A stretch of DNA of 64,000 bases from Ovoidimarina sp963698645 (GTDB lineage Bacteria; Pseudomonadota; Alphaproteobacteria; Rhodobacterales; Rhodobacteraceae), in the NCBI GenBank assembly GCA_963698645.1, contig CAVORP010000005.1:51234-115233 (forward strand), read 5' to 3'. Each line of letters starts with the position of its first letter. Within the stretch, counting starts at the first letter, position 1. The notes beneath the pieces are model-generated. The model was not told the DNA's origin, did no database searches, and saw nothing but the letters and a program-made list of their open reading frames with translations. Below are positions 53,001 to 62,417 of this stretch, in pieces. The translations under genes and the position numbers were made by a program.

Positions 53001-53040
53001 GTTCGAGTTAAGTTCTACCCATGTTCCCCTTTTGTGTCAA
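53001..53040 (-). promoter_or_regulatory. lexA promoter with two overlapping SOS boxes
   Basis: On the minus strand a consensus -35 TTGACA (53040-53035) is 17 bases from -10 TAGAAC (53017-53012). On the plus strand GTTC occurs at 53001-53004, 53012-53015 and 53023-53026, each seven bases apart, so two alphaproteobacterial SOS boxes (GTTC-N7-GTTC) share the middle repeat. One half-site lies in the promoter spacer, one in the -10 element and one just downstream of the likely transcript start. LexA binding here would block RNA polymerase. Confidence 0.85.
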
Positions 53041-53045
53041 CTTTG

Positions 53046-54218
53046 TCAGAGCGGCAGGTAGTCGACCTGTGTGCCCGCGTCACGCGCCGGATCGTTGGGT
53101 GGACGCACGATCAGGGCCTGCGCACGTGTCAGGACGCTCATCAGCCCGCTGTCCTGACGTGGCAGCAGGCGGAGGCCTTCGGGAGAGAGCGTTGCGCGCA
53201 TGTAATGCTCGCGCGGGCCATTGGCCGCTATCGGCGCGGCAAGCGTTCCGGTCAGACGCGGCGCGGGGGCGGGGGCGGCACCCTGCATCGCCCGCAGCGC
53301 GGGCACCACGAAAACCATGCCGCAGACCATGGCAGAGGTGGGGTTGCCCGGCAGCCCGATCATCGGGATCCCGTCAAGGCGTCCGGCCATGAGGGGTTTG
53401 CCCGGACGCATGGCGACCTTGTAGAAAGAAGGGGTCATGCCCCGTTCACCTGCGACGTGCTGGACGAGATCGTGGTCACCCACCGACGCCCCTCCGATCG
53501 TGACGATCAGGTCGCTTCCTCCTGCAAGGTCGATGACGCTGTGAAGCGCCTCTTTCCTGTCTCGGGCAATGGGAAGAAGACGGACGATTGCGCCTTCGCG
53601 TTCGAGCAGGGCCTTCAGCCCAAGCCCATTCGAGGCCATGATCTGATCCGGACCCGGTGCGCCCCCCGGCATCACCAGTTCGTCCCCCGTTGCGATGATC
53701 GAGACCACGGGTTGCCGGGCGCAGGGCAGGGTCGGCAGGTTCATCGCGGCGGCAAGAAGAATGGTCTGGGGGTCGAGCCTGCGGGGGGCCTCGATCTGGT
53801 CGCCGATTGTGAAATCGGCGCCGATGGGTCGGATATAGGGGCCTGGATCGGCGTTTTCGGCGATCGTGATCTGATCGCCTGAGGCAGTCACATCTTCCTG
53901 GATCACGACACGGTCGGCCCCGTCAGGCACGGGAGCGCCGGTAAAGATGCGCATCGCCTCGCCCGGCCCAAGGGCTTTGGTGCCGCGACGCCCGGCCTGC
54001 GCCGAACCGATGACCCGCAAGACCGCACCTTCGTGGATATCGGCATTGCGCACGGCATATCCGTCCATCACCGATGTGGCAAAGGGCGGTTGGTTCCGGG
54101 TCGCGGCCACGGATTGAACGAGGAAACGCCCACAGGCGCTTTCAAGCGGCACCTGCTCCGCCTCGAGCGGATCGACGAGTTCGAAGATATGGCCCAGCGC
54201 CTCTTCGACGGTAATCAT
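53046..54218 (-). CDS. moeA: Molybdopterin molybdenumtransferase MoeA
   Basis: Inserts molybdate into adenylylated molybdopterin. A 390-residue protein with the four-domain MoeA pattern: RNQPPFATSVMDGYAVRNAD, RIFTGAPVPDGADRVVIQED, the MogA-like core SIIATGDELVMPG and TIGGASVGDHDLVQHV, then GLPGNPTSAMVCGMVFV, and the C-terminal barrel with LLPRQDSGLMSVLTRAQALIV. Its ATG overlaps the moaC stop by ATGA (54215-54218). It lies just upstream of the lexA promoter on the same strand. Confidence 0.95.
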   Translation of the reverse strand: MITVEEALGHIFELVDPLEAEQVPLESACGRFLVQSVAATRNQPPFATSVMDGYAVRNADIHEGAVLRVIGSAQAGRRGTKALGPGEAMRIFTGAPVPDGADRVVIQEDVTASGDQITIAENADPGPYIRPIGADFTIGDQIEAPRRLDPQTILLAAAMNLPTLPCARQPVVSIIATGDELVMPGGAPGPDQIMASNGLGLKALLEREGAIVRLLPIARDRKEALHSVIDLAGGSDLIVTIGGASVGDHDLVQHVAGERGMTPSFYKVAMRPGKPLMAGRLDGIPMIGLPGNPTSAMVCGMVFVVPALRAMQGAAPAPAPRLTGTLAAPIAANGPREHYMRATLSPEGLRLLPRQDSGLMSVLTRAQALIVRPPNDPARDAGTQVDYLPL

Positions 54219-54691
54219 GGCGCTTCGAAGCGGCCCGATTTCCCGCCGTCTTTCAGCGTCACGGCAATCCCGCCGATCTCCATCGTCCGTTCAACGGCCT
54301 TGAGCATGTCATAGATCGTGAGGCAGGCAACGGACACTGCCGTTAGCGCCTCCATCTCGACCCCGGTCTGACCGTTTGTCTTGACCGTCGCTTCCACGCG
54401 GACGCCGGGCAGGCCCGCGTCGGCGGAAAGATCGAGGGTGACCTTGGTGATTGGAAGCGGATGACAAAGCGGGATGAGATCGGCCGTTTTCTTTGCGCCC
54501 ATGATGCCGGCAAGACGCGCAATGCCCAGCACGTCACCTTTCTTGGCGGTTCCCTCAAGGACGATCGCAAGGGTCTCTGCCGTCATCCGGACATGCCCGC
54601 GGGCAACGGCGATCCGGGCCGTCGAGGGTTTTTCCGAAACATCGACCATGTGCGCATGGCCCTGCGCGTCGAAATGCGTGAGACCGGACAT
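54215..54691 (-). CDS. moaC: Cyclic pyranopterin monophosphate synthase MoaC
   Basis: Second step of molybdenum cofactor synthesis. The 158-residue protein shows THFDAQGHAHMVDVSEKPST at the N-terminus, the active-site stretch GAKKTADLIPLCHPLPITKV and TGVEMEALTAVSVACLTIYDMLKA. The start at 54691 lies one base after the trpC stop codon (54693-54695 on the plus strand); the longer in-frame extension would overlap trpC. It is coupled to moeA by ATGA. The trpGDC-moaC-moeA order forms one tightly packed transcript. Confidence 0.95.
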   Translation of the reverse strand: MSGLTHFDAQGHAHMVDVSEKPSTARIAVARGHVRMTAETLAIVLEGTAKKGDVLGIARLAGIMGAKKTADLIPLCHPLPITKVTLDLSADAGLPGVRVEATVKTNGQTGVEMEALTAVSVACLTIYDMLKAVERTMEIGGIAVTLKDGGKSGRFEAP

Positions 54692-54692
54692 C

Positions 54693-55503
54693 CTAGCGCG
54701 CACCGGACGAAAACGGGTTGGACAGGAGCGCCCGCGTTGCCGCAGCGACATCCTCTTGCCGCATCAGGCTCTCGCCGATCAGGAAGCAGCGCGTGCCGTA
54801 GCGCGCCATCTCGGCAAGATCCTCTCGCGTGGAGAGCCCGGATTCGGAGATCAGGATCTTGTCCGCAGGCGCCAGCCGGGACAGCCGGCGCGTCGTGTCG
54901 AGATCGGTCTCGAAAGTTCTGAGATCGCGATTGTTGATGCCCAGCAAAGGAGATTTCAGGGCGCTGGCGCGTTCAAGCTCTTCGGCATCGTGCACTTCGA
55001 CCAGAACGTCCATATCCCAGTCCATCGCCGCAGCTTCGAGTTCGTTGGCCTGGGCGTCGGTGATGCTTGCCATGATCAGAAGGATGCAATCGGCGCCCCA
55101 GGCCCGCGCTTCGACGACCTGATAGGGGTCGTACATGAAATCCTTGCGCAGCACCGGAAGCTCCACGGCGGCGCGAGCGGCGCGGAGGTATTCAGGGTCT
55201 CCCTGAAAGGACGGCCCGTCGGTCAGAACCGACAGGCAGGTGGCACCTCCGATTTCGTAGGCGCGTGCAAGCTCCGGTGGATCGAAATCGGCGCGGATCA
55301 GACCTTTTGACGGGCTGGCCTTCTTGATCTCGGCGATCAGCCCGTAGCCGTCGCGCGCGGCAAAGACGAGGGCATCCGCGAAACCGCGGGGCGGTGTCAG
55401 CGTTCCGCGCCATGACCTCGATCTCGTGGAGCGGAACGGCCTCCTTCGCGGCCGCGATCTCTTCGAGTTTGTAGGCCTTGATCTTGTCCAGAACCGTGCT
55501 CAT
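54693..55503 (-). pseudogene. trpC: Indole-3-glycerol phosphate synthase, one frameshift
   Basis: Ring closure in tryptophan synthesis. The repaired protein is about 269 residues. From ATG 55503: STVLDKIKAYKLEEIAAAKEAVPL and the first 35 residues; the frame then shifts near 55384-55394 and the gene continues as FADALVFAARDGYGLIAEIKKASPSKGLIRADF, CLSVLTDGPSFQGDPEYL, ELPVLRKDFMYDPYQVVEARAWGADCILLI, LGINNRDLRTFETDL and ILISESGLSTREDL. The catalytic Lys and Glu residues (IAEIKKASPSKG; VLRKDF; NNRDL; SESG) are all there. Its ATG overlaps trpD by ATGA and the stop lies next to moaC. Confidence 0.9.
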
Positions 55504-56525
55504 GCGCTCTTGGCCTCCGATGTCAGCTTGGCAAGGCGTGTGATCTTGTCCAGCGCAGCGCCGGAATCGATGCTTTCCGCTGCCATCGCAACGCCGTCGC
55601 GAAGCGAAGACACCTTGTCGGCCACCAGAAGTGCCGCGGCGGCATTGAGCAGCACGGCATCCCTGTATCCCGACGCAGCGCCGTCCAGCAAAGCACGGAA
55701 GGCCCGACCATTCTCTTCCGGCGAACCGCCCAGGATCGCCTCGAACGGATGCACGGGCAGCCCCGCATCTTCGGGATGGATTTCGCGGTCGGTCACGGTC
55801 CCGTTCCGGAGTTCCGCGACCCAGCTCTTCCCGGTGATGGTCAACTCGTCGGTTCCGTCCGATCCGTGCACCAGCCAAGCGGTCTCGGAGCCCAGTTCGG
55901 CCAGTGTCTCGGCCATCGGCCGGATCATGTCGCGCGAGAAAGCACCGGTCAGTTGCCGTTTCACGCCGGCGGGGTTGGTGAGCGGGCCAAGGATGTTGAA
56001 TATCGTCCGCGTGCCCAGTTCGCCGCGCGTGGGCATCACATGGGCAATTGCGGGATGGTGCATCGGCGCCATCATGAACCCGATCCCGACTTCGGTCAGC
56101 GCCCGTTCGACCACCTCGGAGCCGACCATGACGTCGATCCCCATTTGTCCAAGCGCATCGGCCGCCCCCGATTTCGAACTGAGGTTGCGATTGCCGTGCT
56201 TCGCGACCGTCACCCCGGCCCCGGCAACGACAAAGGCCGTCGCGGTCGAGATATTCAGTGTTCCCTTTCCGTCGCCGCCGGTGCCGACGATGTCCATCGC
56301 ACCTTCGGGTGCACGGACAGCCCGGCATTTGGCGCGCATGACGGCAGCGGCCGCCGCATATTCCCCCACCGTCTCGCCCCGCGTGCGAAGCGTCATGAGG
56401 AAACCGCCCATCTGGCTTGGCGTAGCTTCGCCTTCGAAAAGGATGGTAAAGGCCTGTTCCGCCTCGGCACGGCTCAGCGGTCGATCGACCGCCGCCGCGA
56501 TCAGCGGTTTCAACGCATCGCTCAT
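55500..56525 (-). CDS. trpD: Anthranilate phosphoribosyltransferase
   Basis: Second dedicated step of tryptophan synthesis, 341 residues. The PRPP and anthranilate site is DIVGTGGDGKGTLNISTATAFVVAGAG near residue 78, followed by KHGNRNLSSKSGAADALGQMGI, GIGFMMAPMHHPA and FNILGPLTNPA. The start overlaps the trpG stop (56522-56525) and its stop overlaps trpC by ATGA, so the three are translationally coupled. The frame is intact, unlike its neighbour trpC. Confidence 0.96.
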   Translation of the reverse strand: MSDALKPLIAAAVDRPLSRAEAEQAFTILFEGEATPSQMGGFLMTLRTRGETVGEYAAAAAVMRAKCRAVRAPEGAMDIVGTGGDGKGTLNISTATAFVVAGAGVTVAKHGNRNLSSKSGAADALGQMGIDVMVGSEVVERALTEVGIGFMMAPMHHPAIAHVMPTRGELGTRTIFNILGPLTNPAGVKRQLTGAFSRDMIRPMAETLAELGSETAWLVHGSDGTDELTITGKSWVAELRNGTVTDREIHPEDAGLPVHPFEAILGGSPEENGRAFRALLDGAASGYRDAVLLNAAAALLVADKVSSLRDGVAMAAESIDSGAALDKITRLAKLTSEAKSA

Positions 56526-57103
56526 GCCGGCACCGGCAGACGTTCGAGGAAGGTGCGAAGCATCGCGTGGCCATGTTCGGAGGCGATGGATTCGGGGTGG
56601 AACTGGACACCTTCGATCGGAAGGCTTCGGTGCCGAAGACCCATGATCGTACCGTCGGTTAGCTCCGCCGTGACCTCGAGATCATCGGGGAGCGTCGCGC
56701 GCTCCACGATCAGCGAGTGATAGCGTGTCGCCGCGATGGGCGAGGGGAGCCCGGCGAAGACTCCGGCCTGCTGGTGATGGATCTCGCCCATCTTTCCATG
56801 GACGATTTCGGAGGCCTGGACGACCTTGCCACCGAAGGCCTGGCCGATGGACTGGTGCCCTAGGCAGACACCCAGAAGGGGAATCCGCGTCTCCGCCGCG
56901 GCAGCAACAAGCGATAGGCAGATGCCCGCCTCGTTCGGCGTGCAGGGACCGGGCGACAGCACGATGCCTGCGGGGTTCAGGGCCATGGCCGCCTGAACAT
57001 CCAGCGCATCGTTGCGTTTCACGACGACATCTGCCCCGAGTTCGCCCAGATAATGGACGAGATTATAGGTGAAACTGTCGTAATTATCGATCAGTAGCAG
57101 CAT
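56522..57103 (-). CDS. trpG: Anthranilate synthase glutamine amidotransferase component
   Basis: Supplies ammonia from glutamine to TrpE (and possibly to PabB). The 193-residue class I amidotransferase starts MLLLIDNYDSFTYNLVHYLGELG; the catalytic triad is in LLGVCLGHQSIGQAFGG (Cys) and GVQFHPESIASEHG (His, Glu). LSPGPCTPNEAGI forms the oxyanion region. ATG 57103 is the family start; an in-frame extension to 57160 is not conserved. trpE is not adjacent: it lies beyond a divergent gene at 57254-59012, so trpGDC has its own promoter in the 150-base gap. Confidence 0.94.
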   Translation of the reverse strand: MLLLIDNYDSFTYNLVHYLGELGADVVVKRNDALDVQAAMALNPAGIVLSPGPCTPNEAGICLSLVAAAAETRIPLLGVCLGHQSIGQAFGGKVVQASEIVHGKMGEIHHQQAGVFAGLPSPIAATRYHSLIVERATLPDDLEVTAELTDGTIMGLRHRSLPIEGVQFHPESIASEHGHAMLRTFLERLPVPA

Positions 57104-57253
57104 AACCTTACCTGTTTTCGCATTTGGGGATACCCCCGTTTGCTTGCCCGCGCTATACATGGACGCAAGGATCCGAAAGGGTCAAGGCACCATCGCGCGT
57201 GAAACGACGCTGACGGGCCTTGTCGGAACCAGGCTGAGCACGGAGACGAACAG

Positions 57254-59012
57254 GTGTTACGCGGGATTATTGCAGGAAGCCTTTGGGGTGGACTCATCGG
57301 GATGATTGTCTTGGCGCTCGCCTCGCAGGTAGCGGATTGGCGGGATCTTACCCCGGCGCTAGACAACCAGATCGCCGAAGGTGCCTTGCCGCCACCGGAG
57401 CCGGAGCCCACGCTGTCCGAGAACCCGGTCGTCATCGCACGCCCCGATCCGGCCCCTGACCTTTCGGATGAGCGGCCCTCCGCCCCGGGCGAGGGTGCCG
57501 CGGATGCGCCTGTCGCGCTGGCGTCCGATTCCGCGCCTCCGGTCGTGTCGATCGCGGTCGAAGCGCCCGTGATCGCCGCTCCCCAAGCAGAGTCCGCGCC
57601 GTTGCCCGAAATCGCTGTTGTTGCGACCGAAGCGCCCTTGCAACCATCGTCCCCGGAAAAGACTGCCCCCGAAACCGACGCTGCCCCCGGATCGCAGAAT
57701 CGCTTCCGGCCGAACCGTCGCCGCTGGAAACCGCGATGCTCGAGGCGCCGGAGACACCAGCGGTGCCGATCCTGTCCAACGAGCCCGACGTGACCCTGGG
57801 GGGGGATGCCGCGCCCGATCTTCCTGCCTTGGCCGAGGTCGAGATCGCGTCTGAACCCGGAGTAGATACCGCCGTTCCACTTCCGGAAGCCCCTGCGACA
57901 CAGCCCGGGCAGACCGAAACCATCGCGCAAGCCGCGCCGTCCGAACCGCAGCCTGAAGAGGCGCCGATGGTCGTTCCCGATACGGCCTCCGCGGCACCAG
58001 AGATATTGCCGGCCCCCGCGGCACCCGAATCCGCACCAGTTTCGGAGTTGCCCGATGACGGAGCCCATGACGGAGCCCGTGACAGAGCCGGAGGCGGAGT
58101 CCGCGTCGACGCCCGAGATCCGTGTCACCGAGAACCCGCCTGAGATCCGAGCCCGCGCGCGAGGATCCGGTGGAAGAAATCGCGGCCGAGGTGGCCTCGA
58201 CCCCAACGACCAGCGAATCCGCACTTCCGGGAACCGTCGTGCGGCGGTTGCCCAGCATCGGCGACGGAGTGACCCGCGCCGGCACCGTCCTCCCCGCAGC
58301 CACTGCCCCCGAGACGGAGAGCGCCGAAGAGCCGATTGCGCCGGATGCGCCTGCGATGGTGGCCAATGCCATCAACTACGAGGCACCCGCGAATACTGCG
58401 TTGATGACCGTCATCCTGATTCATCAGGCGGGTGAAACGCTCTCCGAGGGGTTCCTGCAGGGGATCGGGCTTCCGCTGACATTTGCCGTTCCCGCCTATC
58501 TGCCCGATGCCGCAGCAGTTGCCACGCGCTACCGCGATGGGGGCGCAGAGGTTGTGCTGATCCCGGATCTTCCGCCACGTGCAACGGCGCAGGATGTCGA
58601 GGTTGCCCTCTCGGTCACTCTCGATGCGGTTCCGGTGGCGGTCGCCCTTATGGACAGCGGCCCGGACGGGTTTCAATCGAACCGCGATGCCACCGCATCC
58701 GTGCTGGCGCAGCTTGCCCAATCCGGACATGGGGTCATCACGTGGTCGCAGGGTTTCAACAGCGCCCAGCAGGCCGCGCGCCGCGAAGGTATTCCGTCGG
58801 GTCTGATCTATCGCGAAATCGACGCGGAGGATGCGGCCTCCATAGCGCGTGTCCTTGACCAATCGGCGTTTCGCGCCCGTCAGGAAGGCGGGGTCGTGAC
58901 CGTGGGTCCGGCAACTGAAACGGTTCTGGAAAGCATCGCGGCCTGGGCAGAGGAAAACAGCAATGCCGGTGTCGCCCTGGCACCGGTTTCGGCGGTGCTT
59001 GGCGTCGAGTAG
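57254..59012 (+). pseudogene. Divergent polysaccharide deacetylase family protein, several frameshifts
   Basis: The repaired product is near 580 residues. It starts at GTG 57254 with a membrane anchor (GIIAGSLWGGLIGMIVLALASQVADW), then a long Pro/Ala/Glu-rich low-complexity stretch to about 58300, and ends with the catalytic-like domain of the 'divergent polysaccharide deacetylase' type (PF04748): MTVILIHQAGETLSEGFLQGI, LTFAVPAYLPDAAAVATRYRDGGAEVVL, VAVALMDSGPDGFQSNRDATASVLAQLAQSGHGVITW and TVGPATETVLESIAAW. The frame changes three times, near 57690-57740, 58040-58055 and 58110-58150, all in the low-complexity part. Within it TEPMTEPVTEPEAE forms a short repeat. It probably acts on envelope polysaccharide in the periplasm. 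It splits trpE from trpGDC. Confidence 0.75.
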
Positions 59013-59017
59013 GACGG

Positions 59018-60533
59018 CTAGGTGTTGCTGCCCGATGCGAACAGGCCCGCATCTGCCGCCGCACGCCTGATCGCGCGGGCCTTGTTCACGGTCTCTTCGT
59101 ATTCAGCCTGCGGATCGCTGTCATAGACGACGCCCCCTCCGGCCTGGATATAAAGGGTCTGATCCTTGAGAACAGCGGTTCGCAGTGCGATGCACATATC
59201 CATGTCGCCACCGGCACTGAAATAGCCAACGCCGCCGCCGTAGACGCCGCGCTTTTCGGGCTCGAGTTCGTCGATGATCTCCATCGCCCGCACCTTGGGT
59301 GCACCTGAAACGGTTCCCGCAGGAAGGCCCGCAAGCAATGCCGACAGAGCGTCATGGTCTTCGCTCAACTCGCCCACGACATTCGAGACGATATGCATGA
59401 CGTGGCTGTATCGCTCGATCACAAATTGCTCTGTCGGGCGGACGGTTCCGATCTTTGACACCCGCCCGGTGTCGTTGCGTCCGAGGTCAAGCAGCATCAG
59501 GTGCTCTGCCCGTTCCTTTGGATCGGCGAGCAGTTCTGCCTCATAGGCCCGGTCCTGCTCGGGTGTTGCGCCACGCGGCCGTGTTCCGGCGATGGGACGG
59601 ATCGTGACTTCGTTTCCGAAGACCTCGAACGAGGATTTCCGGGACTTGCCCCGATCACCTGGAACCCACCGAAGTTGAAATAGAACATGAACGGCGACGG
59701 GTTGGTGCGGCGCAGGCTGCGGTAAAGCGCGAAGGGCGGCAGAGTGAACGGCTGCGCCCAGCGTTGCGAGGGGACGACCTGAAAGATATCGCCGGCGCGG
59801 ATATATTCCTTCGCACGCTCGACCGCCGCAAGGTATCCCGAATGGGTGAAATTCGAGACCGGCTCGGCAACCTCCGCCACCTGTCCCAGCCCACGGGTTT
59901 CCGAGGCAGGCGCCCGTTCAAGATCGCGCACGGCGTCCATCACCCGCTCGGCAGCCTGTGCATAGGCTGCGCGCGCCGTCAGACCCGAGGAGATCCAGGC
60001 CGGGGACACGACGGTGACATCGCCCTTTACGCCGTCCAGCACCGCGATGACCGACGGTCGCAACATCACGGCATCGGGAAGACCCAAGGGTCGGGTTGAT
60101 ATCGGGCAAGATGCTCGACAAGGCGGATCATGTCATAGCCAAGATAGCCGAACAGCCCGCCGCCGCCGCCGGCAGATCAGCGGGCAGGTCGATCCGGCTT
60201 TCGGCGATCACACGCGCAACGCATCAAGGGGTGAGCCTTCGATCTCTTCGAAGTTGTCGCGGTCGAACCGGGCCTGTCGGTTGATCCGCGAGGTGTTTCG
60301 CCCTGACATTCCCAGACGAGATCCGGCTTCAACCCGATAATCGAATAGCGGCCGCGGACCTCGCCACCGGTGACCGACTCAAGGATGAAACTGTCCTTCC
60401 TCGCCTCGGCAAGTTTCAGCATCAGCGAGACAGGTGTATCCAGATCGGCCGCCAGTCGGGCATAGACGACCTGATTTTGTCCCGCCTCGTAACCGCGGGC
60501 AAAATCCTCGTAGCCGGTGAGCAGCGCGGTCAT
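59018..60533 (-). pseudogene. trpE: Anthranilate synthase component I, multiple frameshifts
   Basis: Converts chorismate to anthranilate with TrpG. The pieces, in order from 60533, are MTALLTGYEDFARGYEAGQN and TPVSLMLKLAEARKDSFILESVTGGEVRGRYSIIG (the feedback-binding LLES region); INRQARFDRDNFEEIEGSPLDAL; LPDAVMLRPSVIAVLDGVKGDVTVV, GYLAAVERAKEYIRAGDIFQVVPSQR and PSPFMFYFNFGGFQVIGASP; and LLDLGRNDTGRVSKIGTV, LPAGTVSGAPKVRAMEIIDELE and YGGGVGYFSAGGDMDMCIALRTAV. All family blocks occur once and in the right order, but the frame changes at least four times (near 60300, 60190, 60090 and twice in 59630-59660). The ATG overlaps the ppiD stop by ATGA. Sequence error is likely. Confidence 0.88.
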
Positions 60534-62377
60534 GGGAACTGCGCATGCACGGCGTTGATCGCCTGTTGGTTTACCTGAACACCGGCATTTGCCTGAATGG
60601 CACGGGTGAACATAAGCAGGACGTCACCCGCCATGTCCTGGATGGCCTGTTGATTGAATTCGGCCTTCAGGGCCGCGGCTTCTTCGCTTTGCTGGTCGGG
60701 TGCCGTGACCTTGTCGAGCCGCACGAGAGCCGCGCCACCGTCGACGGTGAAGACGCGGACATCGTCGGGGGTCATCGAAAGACACCGTCCACCATGCCCG
60801 CAGGCGCGTCGTCTAGAAATGCGTTGCGCCCAATGCCCATGTCAGCCCGCAGGGGAAGGTCGAGCCCCGCCATTTCGCGGCCGTCGCGGATCGCCCGTGC
60901 GGCCTCTTGCGCGCGTGCTTCGGCCAGACGAGCGGTTTCCGCGAGCTCCCAAGCCTCGATGACCTCTGGGCGCACGGCCTGAAGCGACTGAAGCTCGGGC
61001 GGACGCACCTCGTCGACGCGCAAGGCGAAAAGCCCGCTTTCTTCGATCTCGAACAGTTCCGGAAAATCACCTTCTTCCGTGATCAGCGCAGCATCGCGGA
61101 ATTCCTGATAGGCGCCGATCCCATCCGTCACATCTTGCCGCCAGTCGATCTTGCCCAGCACCAGTTCGGTTTCATCCGCCAGTTCCTCCAGCGTCGCACC
61201 ACCGGCGAGAAGGTCATCCACCTGGTCGCGCATGTCGAGTATGAGGCGGCTGGCCCGGTCGGCGGCATATTCGGCTTCGAGCTCTTCGCGCGCGTCTTCG
61301 AAGGATGTCTCGCTGGCCGATAGGATCGCATTCACCCGAAAAAGCGCGGGACCAAGCGACGAGGGAAGGGGGCCCGACAACGCCGGGTTCCGCAAGGGCG
61401 AAGACGGCCTCGCCAGCCTCGTCAATTGCGCTGACGGTGACATCGCCCAGTCGACATCCTCGATCGCCAAGACCGCGCTCCTCGACTATATCGTCAAAGC
61501 TCGCTTCGTTCGCATCGATCCGGGACTTGGCGGCTTCGGCAGCCGCAGTCGTCGGCGAAGACGAGCCGTTCCACAAGCCGCCGCTCGGGGCGAATGTAGT
61601 CGGACGCGCGTTCTTCGTAGAGCGCGCGAAGCGCGTCGTCGTCGATCGCGATCGTATCGAGGATCATCTCTGGTGTGACCCAAGCGTAAGTGATGGCCTT
61701 GGTTTCGGAGAGCGTATAGGCGGCCTCGTTGGCCCTGTAATAGGCCTGCAAGATCCGCTTCGGACGGTTCGCGGAGTGGTTCGGCAAGATCATCCCCGGT
61801 CAGCACGGCCCACGTGATGTCGCGCTCTTCCAAGCGCCCAGCCGTAGAGCGTATCGGTAAAGACCTGAGGCGCCGGGACGCCATTGACCACAGCGCCCTG
61901 CAGGATGTTCCGGGCGGTCTCGTCGCGGACCCGTTCTTCGAATTCGGCAACCGTCAGCCCGGTGTTTTCCAGCGTAAACGCATAGGCGTCACGATCGAAC
62001 GATCCGTCCAGTCCGCGGAACGCCGGAATCTGGGTGACCTGATCGCGCACGGCTTCGTCGCCGACAGAAAGGCCGATCCGCGCGGTTTCGTTGTCCAGCG
62101 CGCCCTGCGAGACAAGCCGCGAAAGCACCGCGCGGTCCAGACCCAGAGCACGCGCCTCTGCAAGGCTGATCGCCGCGCCCGCTTTGCGCGGCCAGCGCAC
62201 GCAGGTCTTGCTGCAATTCGCGCCCATAGTCGTCAACCGAAATCTCGATGTCACCCACGGTGGCCACGCTGCGCACCGAGCCTGCCGAAATTGGTCGCGC
62301 CAAAGCCGGCGAGGCCGACAATCAGGAAGGCCCAGAATTACCCAGACGAATGCGCGTGACGCGGTGCCTTTAGCCAT
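60530..62377 (-). pseudogene. ppiD: PpiD-like peptidylprolyl isomerase/SurA N-terminal domain protein, multiple frameshifts
   Basis: Periplasmic folding factor anchored in the inner membrane. The repaired protein is about 615 residues. From ATG 62377: MAKGTASRAFVWVILGLL and a membrane anchor, VATVGDIEISVDDYGRELQQDLRAL, ARALGLDRAVLSRLVSQGALDNETARIGLSVGDEAVRDQV, AFRGLDGSFDRDAYAFTLENTGLTVAEFEERVRDE; then in other frames AYTLSETKAITYAWVTPEMI, EASFDDIVEERGLG, the parvulin-like SSPLRNPALSGPLPSSLGPALFRVNAILSASETSFEDAREELE and ALRVDEVRPPELQSLQ. It ends INAVHAQFP at 60530. At least five frame changes are needed. Its stop overlaps the trpE start, so ppiD-trpE are coupled. Confidence 0.8.
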
Positions 62378-62417
62378 GCCGGAATACCCTAGTTTGCATT
62401 ACCGGAAAGGGTGTATG

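Noticed and set aside
58055..58110. Short tandem repeat encoding (M/V)TEP units
   Set aside because: It is part of the low-complexity Pro/Glu-rich linker of the deacetylase and has too few units to count as a regulatory or mobile repeat.
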